Shown piece by piece: positions 37,181 to 50,495 of a stretch of DNA of 64,000 nucleotides. The stretch is from the NCBI RefSeq assembly GCF_003574445.1, contig NZ_KZ984551.1, positions 62,001-126,000 of the forward strand, given 5' to 3'. The translations under genes were made by a program, and so were the position numbers. Each line of letters opens with the position of its first letter. Position 1 is the first letter of the stretch. The notes below the pieces were generated by a model. The model worked only from the letters and a program-made list of their open reading frames with translations, had not been told where the DNA came from and made no database searches. This stretch comes from Streptomyces sp. YIM 130001 (lineage in GTDB: Bacteria; Actinomycetota; Actinomycetes; Streptomycetales; Streptomycetaceae).

Positions 37181-38389
37181 TCACCCGTGATCGAGCCGGG
37201 CAGCCACCAGATCCCACACCGTGTCCGCGAGACCTTCCTTCGGACCGTACGGCACCGTGGTCTCGCTGCCGTCCGCGCCGAGCACGACGGCCTCGTTCTC
37301 CTCGGAGCCGAAGGTCTTGCGCTCGCCGACCTCGTTGACCACGAGCAGATCGCAGCCCTTGCGCCGCAGTTTGGCGCGGCCGTTGACCAGAACGTCGTCG
37401 GTCTCGGCGGCGAAGCCCACCACGACCTGGCCGGACCGGGAACGCTCGGCCGCCACCTCGGCGAGGATGTCCGGGTTGCGGGTCAGGGCGACCGGATCGG
37501 GATCCTGCCCGTCCTTCTTCTTGATCTTGCCGGTGACGTAACTGGCGGGCCGGAAGTCGGCCACTGCGGCGGCCATGACCACGGCGTCCGCGTCGGCGGC
37601 GGCCTTCAGGACCGCCTCACGGAGCTGTACGGCGGTGCCCACGTGGACGACGTCGACACCGGCCGGGTCGGGCAGCCCGGCGTTGGCCGAGAGCAGCGTG
37701 ACCCGGGCTCCGCGGGCGGCCGCGGTACGAGCCAGCGCGTATCCCTGCTTGCCCGACGACCGGTTGCCGAGGAAACGGACCGGGTCGAGGGGCTCGCGCG
37801 TGCCGCCCGCGCTGACGACGACGTGCCGCCCCGCGAGGTCGGGCTCGGCCGAGCCGCGCGCGAGGACGCGACGGCAGACCTCGTAGATCTCCGCCGGGTC
37901 GGGCAGCCGGCCCTTACCGGTGTCGACGCCGGTGAGCCGGCCGACGGCGGGCTCGACGACCACCGCACCGCGGCGGCGCAGAGTGGCGACGTTCTCGCGG
38001 GTGGCCGGGTGCTCCCACATCTCGGTGTGCATGGCGGGGGCGAAGACGACCGGACAGCGGGCGGTGAGCAGGGTGTTGGTGAGCAGGTCGTCGGCCATGC
38101 CGTGAGCGGCCTTGGCGAGCAGGTCGGCGGTGGCAGGGGCGACGATCACCAGGTCGGCGCCCTGGCCGATGCGCACGTGCGGGACCTCGTGCACGTCGTC
38201 CCAGACCTCGGTGGACACCGGGTGCCCGGACAGCGCCGACCAGGTCGCGGCGCCGACGAAGTGGAGCGCCGACTCGCTGGGGACGACGCGAACGTCGTGC
38301 CCGGACTCGGTGAGCCGGCGCAGCAGCTCGCACGCCTTGTAGGCGGCGATCCCGCCGCTGACCCCCAGAACGACCTTCGGCTTGTCCAC
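37181..38389 (-). CDS. coaBC: bifunctional phosphopantothenoylcysteine decarboxylase/synthetase
   Basis: 402 residues (also called dfp). The CoaC half (to ~185) has VLGVSGGIAAYKACEL, the FMN and active-site region APAMHTEMW and TGKGRLPDP. The CoaB half has VVSAGGTREPLDPVRFLGNRSSGKQG and AAVADFRP. It adds cysteine to 4'-phosphopantothenate and decarboxylates the product on the way to coenzyme A. GTG start. It follows rpoZ, the order seen across actinobacteria. Confidence 0.95.
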   Translation of the reverse strand: MDKPKVVLGVSGGIAAYKACELLRRLTESGHDVRVVPSESALHFVGAATWSALSGHPVSTEVWDDVHEVPHVRIGQGADLVIVAPATADLLAKAAHGMADDLLTNTLLTARCPVVFAPAMHTEMWEHPATRENVATLRRRGAVVVEPAVGRLTGVDTGKGRLPDPAEIYEVCRRVLARGSAEPDLAGRHVVVSAGGTREPLDPVRFLGNRSSGKQGYALARTAAARGARVTLLSANAGLPDPAGVDVVHVGTAVQLREAVLKAAADADAVVMAAAVADFRPASYVTGKIKKKDGQDPDPVALTRNPDILAEVAAERSRSGQVVVGFAAETDDVLVNGRAKLRRKGCDLLVVNEVGERKTFGSEENEAVVLGADGSETTVPYGPKEGLADTVWDLVAARLDHG

Positions 38390-38428
38390 TGCGTCTCCCC
38401 TGCTGGCGAACCGTACTCACTCATGACA

Positions 38429-38467
38429 CACCACAGGCCCGGCGGTTGCTCCGCCGGGCCTGTGGTG
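38429..38467 (-). terminator. rpoZ terminator
   Basis: Perfect 17-bp stem (CACCACAGGCCCGGCGG and its complement) with loop TTGCT, 14 bp after the rpoZ stop and before coaBC. Very stable. It would separate gmk-rpoZ from coaBC transcription. Confidence 0.85.
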
Positions 38468-38481
38468 AGAAGCGTTCTGGA

Positions 38482-38754
38482 TTACTGGGCCGGGCCCTCG
38501 ATGGCCTCGGAGGTCAGCAGCCCCGCGTTGATCTCACGCAGCGAGATCGAGAGCGGCTTCTCGTGGACATGGGTGTCGACCAGCGGACCGACGTACTCGA
38601 GGAGGCCCTCGCCGAGCTGCGAGTAGTACGCGTTGATCTGGCGGGCACGCTTGGCCGCGTAGATCACCAGGCTGTACTTCGAGTCGGTGGCTTCGAGGAG
38701 CTCGTCGATCGGCGGGTTGATGATGCCCTCGGGCGCAGTCATGGAAGAGGACAC
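38482..38754 (-). CDS. rpoZ: RNA polymerase omega subunit
   Basis: 90 residues. Contains the omega core [28 protein letters not shown] and a C-terminal extension ending EGPAQ, as in other Streptomyces omegas. It binds the beta' C-terminus and aids RNA polymerase assembly. GTG start ([10 protein letters not shown]); an ATG four codons later is the alternative. It lies 42 bp downstream of gmk. Confidence 0.95.
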   Translation of the reverse strand: MSSSMTAPEGIINPPIDELLEATDSKYSLVIYAAKRARQINAYYSQLGEGLLEYVGPLVDTHVHEKPLSISLREINAGLLTSEAIEGPAQ

Positions 38755-38796
38755 GCTCTACCTTCCGAAAGGGGGTGGAAATGACCAGACAACTGA

Positions 38797-39426
38797 TCAG
38801 TCAACGTTCATCAAGGCTAGCAGCTCGCGGGAGACGTCTCCGACGGAGGTGTTGACCAGGGTGGCGTCGAACTCCGCCTCGGCCGCCAGCTCGACGCGTG
38901 CCGCCTCCAGGCGCCGCTCCACGACCTCGGGCGCCTCGGTGCCGCGACCGGTGAGCCGGCGGACCAGCTCTTCCCAGCTTGGCGGTGCGAGGAAGACGAG
39001 CTGCGCCTCGGGCATGGACTCGTGCACCAGGCGGGCGCCCTGCAGATCGATCTCGAGGAGTACGGGCTCGCCGTTCTCGAGACGCTCTGCGACGGCCCTG
39101 CGGGGGGTGCCGTAGCGGTTGCCGGCGAACTCGGCCCACTCGAGGAGATCACCGTTGGCGATGAGCTTGTCCATCTCCTCGTCGGAGACGAAGAAGTAGT
39201 GGACGCCGTGCTGCTCGCCCGGGCGGGGCCGCCGGGTCGTGGCCGACACCGAGAGCCAGACCTCGGGATGCTCCTTGCGCAGATGCGCGACGACCGTGCT
39301 CTTGCCGACCCCTGAGGGGCCGGAGAGCACGGTCAGCCGCGGACGCGAATCCTGGGGGACGGGAGCCGCCCCCTGCGAAGCCACTGCCGGGGGTACGGGG
39401 GTTTCCCCCCGGGATGTTGCTGCCAT
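38797..39426 (-). CDS. gmk: guanylate kinase
   Basis: 209 residues. P-loop SGPSGVGKS (~35-43), the GMP-binding [19 protein letters not shown], the lid region [15 protein letters not shown], and LEIDLQGA. It phosphorylates GMP to GDP. The first ~28 residues are an unconserved extension rich in Pro/Ala. Part of it is encoded by the GC dyad at 39397-39413, so the protein may have been lengthened by that repeat. It is followed by rpoZ. Confidence 0.95.
   Translation of the reverse strand: MAATSRGETPVPPAVASQGAAPVPQDSRPRLTVLSGPSGVGKSTVVAHLRKEHPEVWLSVSATTRRPRPGEQHGVHYFFVSDEEMDKLIANGDLLEWAEFAGNRYGTPRRAVAERLENGEPVLLEIDLQGARLVHESMPEAQLVFLAPPSWEELVRRLTGRGTEAPEVVERRLEAARVELAAEAEFDATLVNTSVGDVSRELLALMNVD
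39397..39413. repeat. GC dyad motif in the gmk 5' end
   Basis: GGGGGTTTCCCCCCGGG on the plus strand. It is related to GTGTCCCCCGGG at 49591-49602 and 54161-54172, and to CTCCCCCGGGA near 51050. It lies in the unconserved N-terminal codons of gmk. Confidence 0.5.
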
Positions 39427-39464
39427 GCAGCGATTATCCAGGTTCGCGGGAGTGCCCGGGACCG

Positions 39465-39788
39465 TCAGGCGGCAGTTGAGCCGAACTCACGCTCCAGGGA
39501 CGCGATCTGGTTGGACCCGAGACCCCGCACGCGGCGGCTCTCGGAGATGCCCAGACGCTCCATGATCTGCTTGGCGCGGACCTTGCCGACGCCGGGCAGG
39601 GACTCCAGGAGAGCGGAGACCTTCATCTTGCCGATCACATCGTTCTCCTGGCCCTGCTTGATCACCTCATGCAGAGACGCACCGGAGTGCTTGAGTCGAT
39701 TCTTGACCTCGGCCCGCTCCCGGCGAGCCGCGGCGGCCTTTTCGAGCGCGGCTGCGCGCTGTTCAGGGGTAAGGGGCGGAAGAGCCAC
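39465..39788 (-). CDS. actinobacterial integration host factor (sIHF/mIHF)
   Basis: 107 residues from a GTG with GAGGTGA upstream. Nearly all of the sequence matches the Streptomyces sIHF that I remember: a long N-terminal helix ([27 protein letters not shown]), then [25 protein letters not shown], a helix-two-turns-helix DNA-binding unit, and the C-terminal arm. It is a nucleoid-associated protein affecting nucleoid compaction, topology and development. The open frame extends to 39851 with no conservation. It has its own 380-bp upstream region. Confidence 0.95.
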   Translation of the reverse strand: MALPPLTPEQRAAALEKAAAARRERAEVKNRLKHSGASLHEVIKQGQENDVIGKMKVSALLESLPGVGKVRAKQIMERLGISESRRVRGLGSNQIASLEREFGSTAA

Positions 39789-40089
39789 GCCTACGTCACC
39801 TCGGTAGTCGAACTGTCGGATACGGACCGGTGAGGAACCTAGTTGCCCCACACCTGGGGAGCAACGAGCAACGCGTGCCCGACCTCCCGTAAGGGACGAC
39901 GGGCGTGGGCGGTGCCCCCACCCGACGGAGACTAGCGGTCAACACCTCTCGAGTCAGCGAGAACAGCGGAAAAGTCCTGGTCAGCCTGCGCCGAACCGCA
40001 CATATCCGACAAAACGCACGAGATTTCGGCTGTGAAGAGGGATCCGGTGGCCGCCATGCGCCCTACCCCATCCCCGCGGAACGCGAAAG
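39789..40089. other. promoter region of the sIHF gene
   Basis: About 300 bp without a gene upstream of the sIHF gene on the minus strand. It is AT-richer near 39950-40030. Presumed promoter region; no element was pinned down. Confidence 0.45.
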
Positions 40090-40137
40090 ACCGCCTTCCC
40101 GGCGCCGGTTTCGCCCGCATCCGGCGCCGAGGGCGGC
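40090..40137 (-). terminator. probable pyr operon terminator
   Basis: An imperfect long stem: CGGCGCCGG (40100-40108) pairs with CCGGCGCCG (40121-40129) and the flanking CCGCC/GGCGG extends it. It is ~33 bp beyond the pyrF stop on the minus strand and is followed by a short TCTTTC tail. Confidence 0.6.
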
Positions 40138-40169
40138 CCTTCGTGTCCGTGGCTCGTCGCGGCTTGGAC

Positions 40170-41009
40170 TCAGCCGGCGACGGCCGCACGCACCTCGTCA
40201 CTGAAACGGTCCGCGGCGTCGCGGAGCGCGGCGGCGTCCGGGCCGTGCCGCAGCACCCCGCGGCTGACGGACGGCACCACGTTCCGTACGGAGTCGCCGA
40301 AGACGCCGGGCAGATCGGCGGGCGTCGCGCCCTGGGCGCCGATACCCGGTGCGAGCAGCGGCCCGTTGATCGCGAGATCGGCGCGCGCGTCGCCCAGGGT
40401 CGCGCCGACGACGGCGCCGACCGAGCCGAGCGGCGTCGCGCCCGCGTTCTCGGCCGCCATGTGGTCGAGCATGACCTGGGCGAGCGAGGAGCCCCCCGCT
40501 GCCGTGGCGCGCTGTACTTCGGCGCCCTCCGGGTTGGAGGTGAGCGCCAGGACGAAGACACCCGCGCCGGAGACGACCGCCGCGTCCAGCGCCGGCCGCA
40601 GAGACTCGAAGCCGAGATACGGGGAGACGGTGAGCGCGTCCGAGAACAGCGGCGAGTCCTTGTCGAGGAAGGCCGCCGCGTAGGCACCCATGGTCGAGCC
40701 GATGTCGCCGCGCTTGGCATCCATCAGGACCAGCGCGCCCGCGGCCCGCGCCTCCTCGACGGCCTTCTCCAGGACGGCGACCCCCCGCGAGCCGAACCGC
40801 TCGAAGAACGCGGACTGCGGCTTGAGCACCGCGACCCGGTCGGCGAGCGCCTCCACGCACGTGCGGGTGAAGCGTTCCAGGCCGCCGATGTCGTCGCTCA
40901 GGCCCCAGGCCTGGAGCAGCGAGGCGTGCGGGTCGATGCCCACACACAGGGGGCCCCGGGTGTCCATGGCGTGGCGCAGGCGGGCACCGAACGGTTCGAG
41001 CGAGGTCAT
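40170..41009 (-). CDS. pyrF: orotidine 5'-phosphate decarboxylase
   Basis: 279 residues of the longer actinobacterial PyrF type. Seen: LCVGIDPHASLLQAWG, VAVLKPQSAFFERFG, and the catalytic DAKRGDIGST with Asp/Lys. It decarboxylates OMP to UMP, the last step of the pathway. The ATG overlaps the pyrD stop (ATGA), so it is translationally coupled. It is the last gene of the operon. Confidence 0.95.
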   Translation of the reverse strand: MTSLEPFGARLRHAMDTRGPLCVGIDPHASLLQAWGLSDDIGGLERFTRTCVEALADRVAVLKPQSAFFERFGSRGVAVLEKAVEEARAAGALVLMDAKRGDIGSTMGAYAAAFLDKDSPLFSDALTVSPYLGFESLRPALDAAVVSGAGVFVLALTSNPEGAEVQRATAAGGSSLAQVMLDHMAAENAGATPLGSVGAVVGATLGDARADLAINGPLLAPGIGAQGATPADLPGVFGDSVRNVVPSVSRGVLRHGPDAAALRDAADRFSDEVRAAVAG

Positions 41010-42109
41010 GGGGTGGCCTTTCGGGTGTCGGCGCCGACCGCCTCGGCGAGCGTGGCGTAGGGGCTGGTACGCAGACGGGCGGCGAGGCCCTTGTGCATCG
41101 AGCGCATCCAGAAGGGGCCCTGGTAGATGAAGGCGCTGTAGCCCTGGACCAGCGTGGCGCCGGCCAGGATTCGCTGCCAGGCGTCCTCGGCGTCCTCGAT
41201 CCCGCCGACGCCGATCAGCGTCAGATCGTCCCCCACGCGCGCGTAGAGGCGTCGGAGTACCTCGAGGGAACGCTCCTTGAGCGGGGCACCGGAGAGGCCG
41301 CCGGTCTCCTCGACGAGCGAGGGCGCGGAGGTGAGGTCCGCACGGGTGATGGTGGTGTTGCTGGCGATGATTCCGTCGAGGCCGAGCTCGACGGCGAGAT
41401 CGGCCACTGCGTCGATGTCCGCGTCGGCCAGATCGGGCGCGATCTTCACCAGGAGCGGGACCCGGCGGTCGGTCACCGTGCGGTCGGCGGCCTCGCGTAC
41501 GGCGGTGAGCAGCGGACGCAGGGACTCGGTGGCCTGGAGGTTGCACAGGCCCGGCGTGTTCGGCGAGGAGACGTTGACGACGAGGTAGTCGGCGTGGCGG
41601 GCGAGACGCTCGGCGGACTTGACGTAGTCCTCGGCGGCCTCCGACTCGGGGACGATCTTGGTCTTGCCGATGTTGACGCCGACGGTCGCCCTGAAGGCCG
41701 GCCTGCGGGTGCGCAGACGCTCGGCGACGGCCGCCGAGCCCTCGTTGTTGAAGCCCATGCGGTTGATCAGGGCGCGGTCGGCGACCAGGCGGAACAGGCG
41801 CTTCTTGGGGTTGCCCGGCTGCGCCTCGCCGGTGACCGTACCGATCTCGACATGGTCGAAGCCGAGCATGGTCATACCGTCGATCGCGACGGCGTTCTTG
41901 TCGAAGCCGGCGGCGAGCCCGAACGGGCCGTGCATCCGCAGGCCCAGCGCCTCGGTACGCAGCTCCTCGAAGCGCGGCGCCAGGACGGCGGCGACGAAGG
42001 TGCGCAGTACGGGGACGCGGGCCGCGAGTCGGATCCAGGCGAAGGCCAGGTGATGGGCCTGCTCGGGATCCATCCGCTTGAAGAAGGCGGTGAAGACGAA
42101 CTTGTACAT
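41006..42109 (-). CDS. pyrD: dihydroorotate dehydrogenase, quinone-type
   Basis: 367 residues. The N-terminal helical segment ([23 protein letters not shown]) is the membrane/quinone-binding extension of class 2 enzymes. The barrel has [26 protein letters not shown], the catalytic [10 protein letters not shown] (Ser base), and the FMN site ASNTTITR. It oxidises dihydroorotate to orotate using menaquinone. GAGGA lies 11 nt before the ATG. It follows carB after a 67-bp gap with a stable hairpin. Confidence 0.95.
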   Translation of the reverse strand: MYKFVFTAFFKRMDPEQAHHLAFAWIRLAARVPVLRTFVAAVLAPRFEELRTEALGLRMHGPFGLAAGFDKNAVAIDGMTMLGFDHVEIGTVTGEAQPGNPKKRLFRLVADRALINRMGFNNEGSAAVAERLRTRRPAFRATVGVNIGKTKIVPESEAAEDYVKSAERLARHADYLVVNVSSPNTPGLCNLQATESLRPLLTAVREAADRTVTDRRVPLLVKIAPDLADADIDAVADLAVELGLDGIIASNTTITRADLTSAPSLVEETGGLSGAPLKERSLEVLRRLYARVGDDLTLIGVGGIEDAEDAWQRILAGATLVQGYSAFIYQGPFWMRSMHKGLAARLRTSPYATLAEAVGADTRKATP

Positions 42110-42138
42110 GGTGGTCGTGTCCTCGTGAACCTCATGAA

Positions 42139-42168
42139 GAGGGGGACACCGTTCCCGGTGTCCCCCTC
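42139..42168 (-). terminator. intercistronic hairpin between carB and pyrD
   Basis: Perfect 13-bp arms (GAGGGGGACACCG and complement) with a 4-nt loop, 8 bp after the carB stop. It is located inside the pyr operon. It may cause partial termination, mRNA processing or 3'-end stabilisation upstream of pyrD. Confidence 0.6.
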
Positions 42169-42176
42169 GTCGGTCG

Positions 42177-45477
<3,301 letters not shown>

Positions 45478-45485
<8 letters not shown>

Positions 45486-46635
45486 GCTGGGCTCCCTTTT
45501 CTGCCATGAGCTCTACGAAGCGGTCGAACAGGTAGGCGGCGTCGTGCGGTCCTGCCGCCGCCTCGGGGTGGTACTGGACGCTGAAGGCGGGCTTGTCGAG
45601 CAGCCGCAGGCCCTCGACCACGTCGTCGTTGAGGCAGACGTGGGAGACCTCGGCGCGTCCGTAGGGAGTGTCGGAGACCTTGTCGAGGGGCGCGTCCACG
45701 GCGAAGCCGTGATTGTGCGCGGTGACCTCGACCTTGCCCGTGGTGCGGTCCTGAACGGGCTGGTTGATGCCCCGGTGGCCGTACTTCAGCTTGAAGGTGC
45801 CGAAGCCGAGGGCCCGGCCGAGGATCTGGTTGCCGAAGCAGATACCGAAGAGCGGGGTGCCGCGCTCCAGGACGCCCTGCATCACGGAGACCGGGTGCTC
45901 GGCGGTCGCCGGGTCGCCGGGGCCGTTGGAGAAGAACACTCCGTCGGGCCGGATCGCGTAGATGTCGTCGAGCGTCGCGGTGGCGGGCAGCACATGCACC
46001 TCGATGCCGCGCTCTGCCATCCGCTGCGGGGTCATGCCCTTGATACCGAGGTCGACTGCGGCGACGGTGAACCGCTTGGTGCCGATCGCGGGGACGACGT
46101 AGGTCTCCTTGGTGGCGACCTCGGCGGAGAGGTCGGCGCCCTTCATCTGCGGGACGTTCTGCACGCGCGCGTGGAGGGTGTTCTCGTCCGCAAGGGCGTC
46201 ACCGGAGAAGATGCCGACGCGCATGGCGCCGCGCTCGCGCAGGTGCCGGGTCAGGGCACGGGTGTCGATGCCGCTGATGCCGACGACGCCCTGCTGGTCG
46301 AGCTCCTCGTCGAGGGAACGACGGGAGCGCCAGTTGGAGGGCACGCGCGCGGGGTCGCGCACCACGTACCCGGACACCCAGATCCGGGCGGACTCGGGGT
46401 CCTCGTCGTTGACGCCCGTGTTGCCCACGTGCGGTGCGGTCATCACGACGACCTGCCGGTGGTACGACGGGTCGGTCAGGGTCTCCTGGTAACCGGTCAT
46501 GCCGGTGGAGAACACGGCTTCGCCGAAGGTCTCCCCCACGGCCCCGTAGGCGCGGCCGCGGAAGATCCGGCCGTCCTCGAGGACGAGTGCGGCGGGAGCC
46601 GCCTGGCGGGCGGTTCCCCTGGTGGAGGTCGTCAT
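45478..46635 (-). CDS. carA: carbamoyl-phosphate synthase, small (glutaminase) subunit
   Basis: 385 residues. The N-terminal CPSase domain ([27 protein letters not shown]) is followed by a class I glutaminase domain: the nucleophile Cys in [12 protein letters not shown] and the His/Glu pair in [12 protein letters not shown]. It feeds ammonia to CarB. The ATG overlaps the stop of the upstream membrane gene (ATGA). The open frame continues upstream in non-conserved sequence. Confidence 0.96.
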
Positions 46636-47279
46636 CGTGCGGCGCCTTCCGTCGTGTCGGTGTGCTTGGTGGTGTCGATGGAGTCGGCCGTGTCCGTGGA
46701 ACCGGCCGTGTCGGTGGAGCCGGCGGTCGCCGTCATGGAGTTGACGGCCTCGACCCAGGCGGCCTGCTCGGCCGCGTGGTCGGAGCGGAAGCCGGAGTCG
46801 ATCAGTCGCTCGCCGTGGGCCCAGGTCACGATGAGCAGTCCGCCCTCGGTGAGCACCTTCCCGGCGATGCCCTTGTCGAGCCGCGCCTCGCGCAGTGCGG
46901 CCCGCGGGACGAAGAAGTCCGTGGCTCCGGGGCGTACGACGTCGAGGCCGGCGTCGCTGAGCGTCAGTTCGGCCCGGCTGCGGGTACCCAGTCCGTGCGC
47001 GACGATCCGGTCCAGCCACTGCCCGGCGGTGGTCGAGCCGTGGTAGCGGCCGCTCATGGTCAGGGTGGCGGTCCCGGCGTCATCGGGGGTGGCCGGCAGC
47101 TCGGGCAGGTCGCCCTGCAGGGTGCCGCGCCACTTCCAGCCCTGGCGCATCAGCCAGTAGACGAGCGCGACGAAGAGGGCCAGCCCGACGAGCCAGCCGA
47201 TACGTGCGGACCAGTCCGTGACCTCGGCCGACTTCTTCTCGGCGGCAAGGAGCACCTGGGTGAGTCGATCAGTTGTCAC
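46632..47279 (-). CDS. membrane protein of the pyr operon (PH-like domain)
   Basis: 215 residues from a GTG overlapping the pyrC stop (GTGA). One membrane span at ~25-46 ([18 protein letters not shown]), then a hydrophilic domain of about 130 residues with [48 protein letters not shown], and LLIVTWAHG, which resembles PH-like bacterial domains. The C-terminal tail is a Thr/Asp repeat (units such as GSTDTA). It is conserved in Streptomyces pyr operons as I recall, but has no known role. Perhaps it tethers a pathway enzyme to the membrane near PyrD. Confidence 0.8.
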   Translation of the reverse strand: MTTDRLTQVLLAAEKKSAEVTDWSARIGWLVGLALFVALVYWLMRQGWKWRGTLQGDLPELPATPDDAGTATLTMSGRYHGSTTAGQWLDRIVAHGLGTRSRAELTLSDAGLDVVRPGATDFFVPRAALREARLDKGIAGKVLTEGGLLIVTWAHGERLIDSGFRSDHAAEQAAWVEAVNSMTATAGSTDTAGSTDTADSIDTTKHTDTTEGAAR

Positions 47280-48562
47280 GCGAGATTCCCGTCCATGAGC
47301 GTCGGCCGGCCCCGCAGGAACGTGTGGGTGACCCGGCCCGGCAGCTCGCGGCCCTCGTAGGGAGTGTTGCGGCTGCGGGACGCGAAGCCCGCGGGGTCCA
47401 CCGCTCCACGGTATGCCGGATCGACCAGGGTGAGGTTCGCGGGCTCGCCTGCCGAGACGGGGCGTCCGTGCCCGGCGAGACGGCCGATACGGGCCGGGGC
47501 GAGGGACATCCGCTCGGCGACGCCGGCCCAGTCGAGGAGCCCCGTGTCGACCATCGTCTCCTGGACGACGGACAGCGCGGTCTCCAGGCCGACCATGCCC
47601 ATCGCGGCCGCGGCCCACTCGCAGTCCTTGTCCTCGCGCGGGTGCGGCGCGTGGTCGGTGGCCACGATGTCGATGGTGCCGTCGGCGAGCGCCTCGCGCA
47701 GCGCGAGCACGTCGGCCTCGGTGCGCAGCGGCGGGTTGACCTTGTAGACGGGGTTGTAGCTGCGGACCAGCTCGTCGGTGAGGAGCAGGTGGTGCGGGGT
47801 GACCTCGGCGGTGACGTTCCAGCCCTTGGACTTGGCCCAGCGCACGAGCTCCACGGAACCGGCCGTCGAGAGGTGGCAGATGTGCACCCGGGAGTCGACG
47901 TGCGCGGCGAGCAGCACATCGCGGGCGATGATCGACTCCTCGGCGACCGCGGGCCAGCCGCCGAGGCCGAGTTCGGCGGAGACCAGGCCCTCGTTCATCT
48001 GGGCGCCTTCGGTGAGCCGCGGCTCCTGGGCGTGCTGGGCGACGACTCCGTCGAACGCCTTCACGTACTCGAGGGCCCGCCGCATGATCACGGCGTCGTC
48101 CACGCACTTGCCGTCGTCGGAGAAGACCCGCACGCCGGCGGCGGAGTCGTGCATCGCGCCGAGCTCGGCGAGCTGCTTGCCCTCGAGTCCGACGGTGACG
48201 GCGCCGATCGGCTGTACGTCGCAGTAGCCGGACTCCTTGCCGAGCCGCCAGACCTGCTCGACGACGCCGGCGGTGTCGGCGACGGGGAAGGTGTTGGCCA
48301 TCGCGTGCACCGCGGTCCAGCCACCGCGTGCGGCGGCCTTGGTGCCGGTCAGTACGGTCTCGGAGTCCTCGCGGCCGGGCTCGCGCAGATGCGTGTGCAG
48401 GTCGACGAGTCCCGGGAGGAGCACCTTGCCCTCCGCCTCCACGACCTGGGCGCCCTCGGCCTCGAGACCGGTACCGACTGCCTCGATCGTCTCGCCGTCG
48501 ATCAGAACGTCCTGCGCTTCGCCGCCGAGTACCTTCGCACCACGGATCAGGATCTTGCTCAT
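47276..48562 (-). CDS. pyrC: dihydroorotase
   Basis: 428 residues, amidohydrolase fold. Zinc ligands: LVDLHTHLRE (HxH), VHICHLST (His) and VATDHAPHP (Asp). It closes carbamoyl aspartate to dihydroorotate. The ATG at 48562 has GAGGAG 11 nt upstream. A GTG at 48571 overlaps the pyrB stop but is too close to that site. Confidence 0.96.
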   Translation of the reverse strand: MSKILIRGAKVLGGEAQDVLIDGETIEAVGTGLEAEGAQVVEAEGKVLLPGLVDLHTHLREPGREDSETVLTGTKAAARGGWTAVHAMANTFPVADTAGVVEQVWRLGKESGYCDVQPIGAVTVGLEGKQLAELGAMHDSAAGVRVFSDDGKCVDDAVIMRRALEYVKAFDGVVAQHAQEPRLTEGAQMNEGLVSAELGLGGWPAVAEESIIARDVLLAAHVDSRVHICHLSTAGSVELVRWAKSKGWNVTAEVTPHHLLLTDELVRSYNPVYKVNPPLRTEADVLALREALADGTIDIVATDHAPHPREDKDCEWAAAAMGMVGLETALSVVQETMVDTGLLDWAGVAERMSLAPARIGRLAGHGRPVSAGEPANLTLVDPAYRGAVDPAGFASRSRNTPYEGRELPGRVTHTFLRGRPTLMDGNLA

Positions 48563-48567
48563 GGTCG

Positions 48568-49614
48568 TCACTTCTCCTCGAAGTCTGTGGTGGCGGCACG
48601 GCCGGCCTCGTCAGCCGTCGGGCGCGTGTGGGTGACGGCGGGCTCGTTGCCGCCGAGCAGCAGGTAGAGGACGGCCATGCGGATGGAGACGCCGTTGGTC
48701 ACCTGCTCGATGGCGGTGCAGCGGTCCGAGTCGGCGACGTCGGCGGTGATCTCCATGCCGCGGACCATCGGGCCGGGATGCATCACGAGGGCGTGGCCGG
48801 GCATCTTGGCCATCCGGTCTCCGTCGAGCCCGTACCGTCGCGAGTACTCGCGCTCGGTGGGGAAGAAGGCGGCGTTCATCCGCTCGCGCTGGACGCGGAG
48901 CATCATCACGGCATCGGACTTGGAGAGCACCCGGTCGAGGTCGTAGGAGACCTCGCAGGGCCAGGTCTCGACGCCGACGGGCAGCAGCGTGGGCGGGGCG
49001 ACCAGGGTGACCTCGGCTCCGAGGGTGTGCAGCAGGTCGACGTTGGACCGGGCGACCCTGCTGTGCAGCACGTCGCCGACGAGTGTGATGCGGCGGCCGG
49101 CGAGGTCCTGGCCGAGTCCGGCGTCACGCCCGAGCAGGCGTCGGCGCATGGTGAACGCGTCGAGCAGAGCCTGGGTGGGGTGCTGGTGGGTGCCGTCGCC
49201 CGCGTTGATGACGACTGCGTCGATCCAGCCCGAGGTGGCGAGCCGGAAGGGAGCCCCGGAGGCGCCGTGCCGGATGACGACGGCGTCGACACCCATCGCC
49301 TCGAGGGTCTGCGCGGTGTCCTTCAGGGACTCGCCCTTGGAGACGGACGAGCCTTTCGCGGTGAAGTTGATGACGTCGGCGGAGAGCCGCTTCTCCGCCG
49401 CCTCGAAGGAGATCCGGGTACGGGTGGAGTCCTCGAAGAAGAGGTTGACCACGGTACGTCCGCGCAGGGTGGGCAGCTTCTTGATGGGCCGGTCGGCGAC
49501 CCGGGCCATCTCCTCCGCGGTATCGAGGATGAGAACGGCGTCGTCGCGAGAGAGGTCGGCGGCCGAGATCAGGTGGCCGGTGGTCTGGGGGTGTCCCCCG
49601 GGAGAACTCAGCAT
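48568..49614 (-). CDS. pyrB: aspartate carbamoyltransferase
   Basis: 348 residues. Carbamoyl-phosphate motif FFEDSTRTR, the aspartate-domain helix [15 protein letters not shown], and [11 protein letters not shown]. It condenses carbamoyl phosphate with aspartate. The conserved protein starts around HLISAADL; here it is preceded by [13 protein letters not shown], encoded by a GC dyad repeat (49586-49602), so the start region has probably been altered by that element. It is 85 bp downstream of pyrR. Confidence 0.95.
   Translation of the reverse strand: MLSSPGGHPQTTGHLISAADLSRDDAVLILDTAEEMARVADRPIKKLPTLRGRTVVNLFFEDSTRTRISFEAAEKRLSADVINFTAKGSSVSKGESLKDTAQTLEAMGVDAVVIRHGASGAPFRLATSGWIDAVVINAGDGTHQHPTQALLDAFTMRRRLLGRDAGLGQDLAGRRITLVGDVLHSRVARSNVDLLHTLGAEVTLVAPPTLLPVGVETWPCEVSYDLDRVLSKSDAVMMLRVQRERMNAAFFPTEREYSRRYGLDGDRMAKMPGHALVMHPGPMVRGMEITADVADSDRCTAIEQVTNGVSIRMAVLYLLLGGNEPAVTHTRPTADEAGRAATTDFEEK
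49586..49602. repeat. GC dyad motif in the pyrB 5' end
   Basis: GGGGGTGTCCCCCGGG on the plus strand just inside the pyrB start. The 12-mer GTGTCCCCCGGG recurs exactly at 54161-54172. Confidence 0.55.
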
Positions 49615-49699
49615 CTGGAGAGCTCCATGCGGAATCTGGAGGTTTCGGGCATGCGGGCGCGCAGCGCTCGCACTCGGGCGGAGTGGGTGAACCGAGGCG

Positions 49700-50319
<620 letters not shown>

Positions 50320-50406
50320 GGACGTCGAGATTGCGCCATCTACCGTACCAGGATTGGCAACGCCGCCGGTCACACCCCTCTAATGGGGCGGTACAGACCA
50401 TTCGGC

Positions 50407-50449
50407 TTGACGCATCCAAGTAACGCTGCGTAACCTCACAGTGAGTTAC
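50407..50449 (+). promoter_or_regulatory. bldD promoter with BldD box
   Basis: -35 TTGACG (50407-50412), 18-bp spacer, -10 TAACCT (50431-50436). The 15-mer CTCACAGTGAGTTAC (50435-50449) fits the palindromic BldD consensus (nTnACnCwGnGTnAn) with one mismatch and covers the expected transcription start, consistent with the known autorepression of bldD. Confidence 0.75.
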
Positions 50450-50495
50450 AAGGCGAGCGGTGAAGCCGCACGTGTCACAGCGTCCGGGGAGCTAT

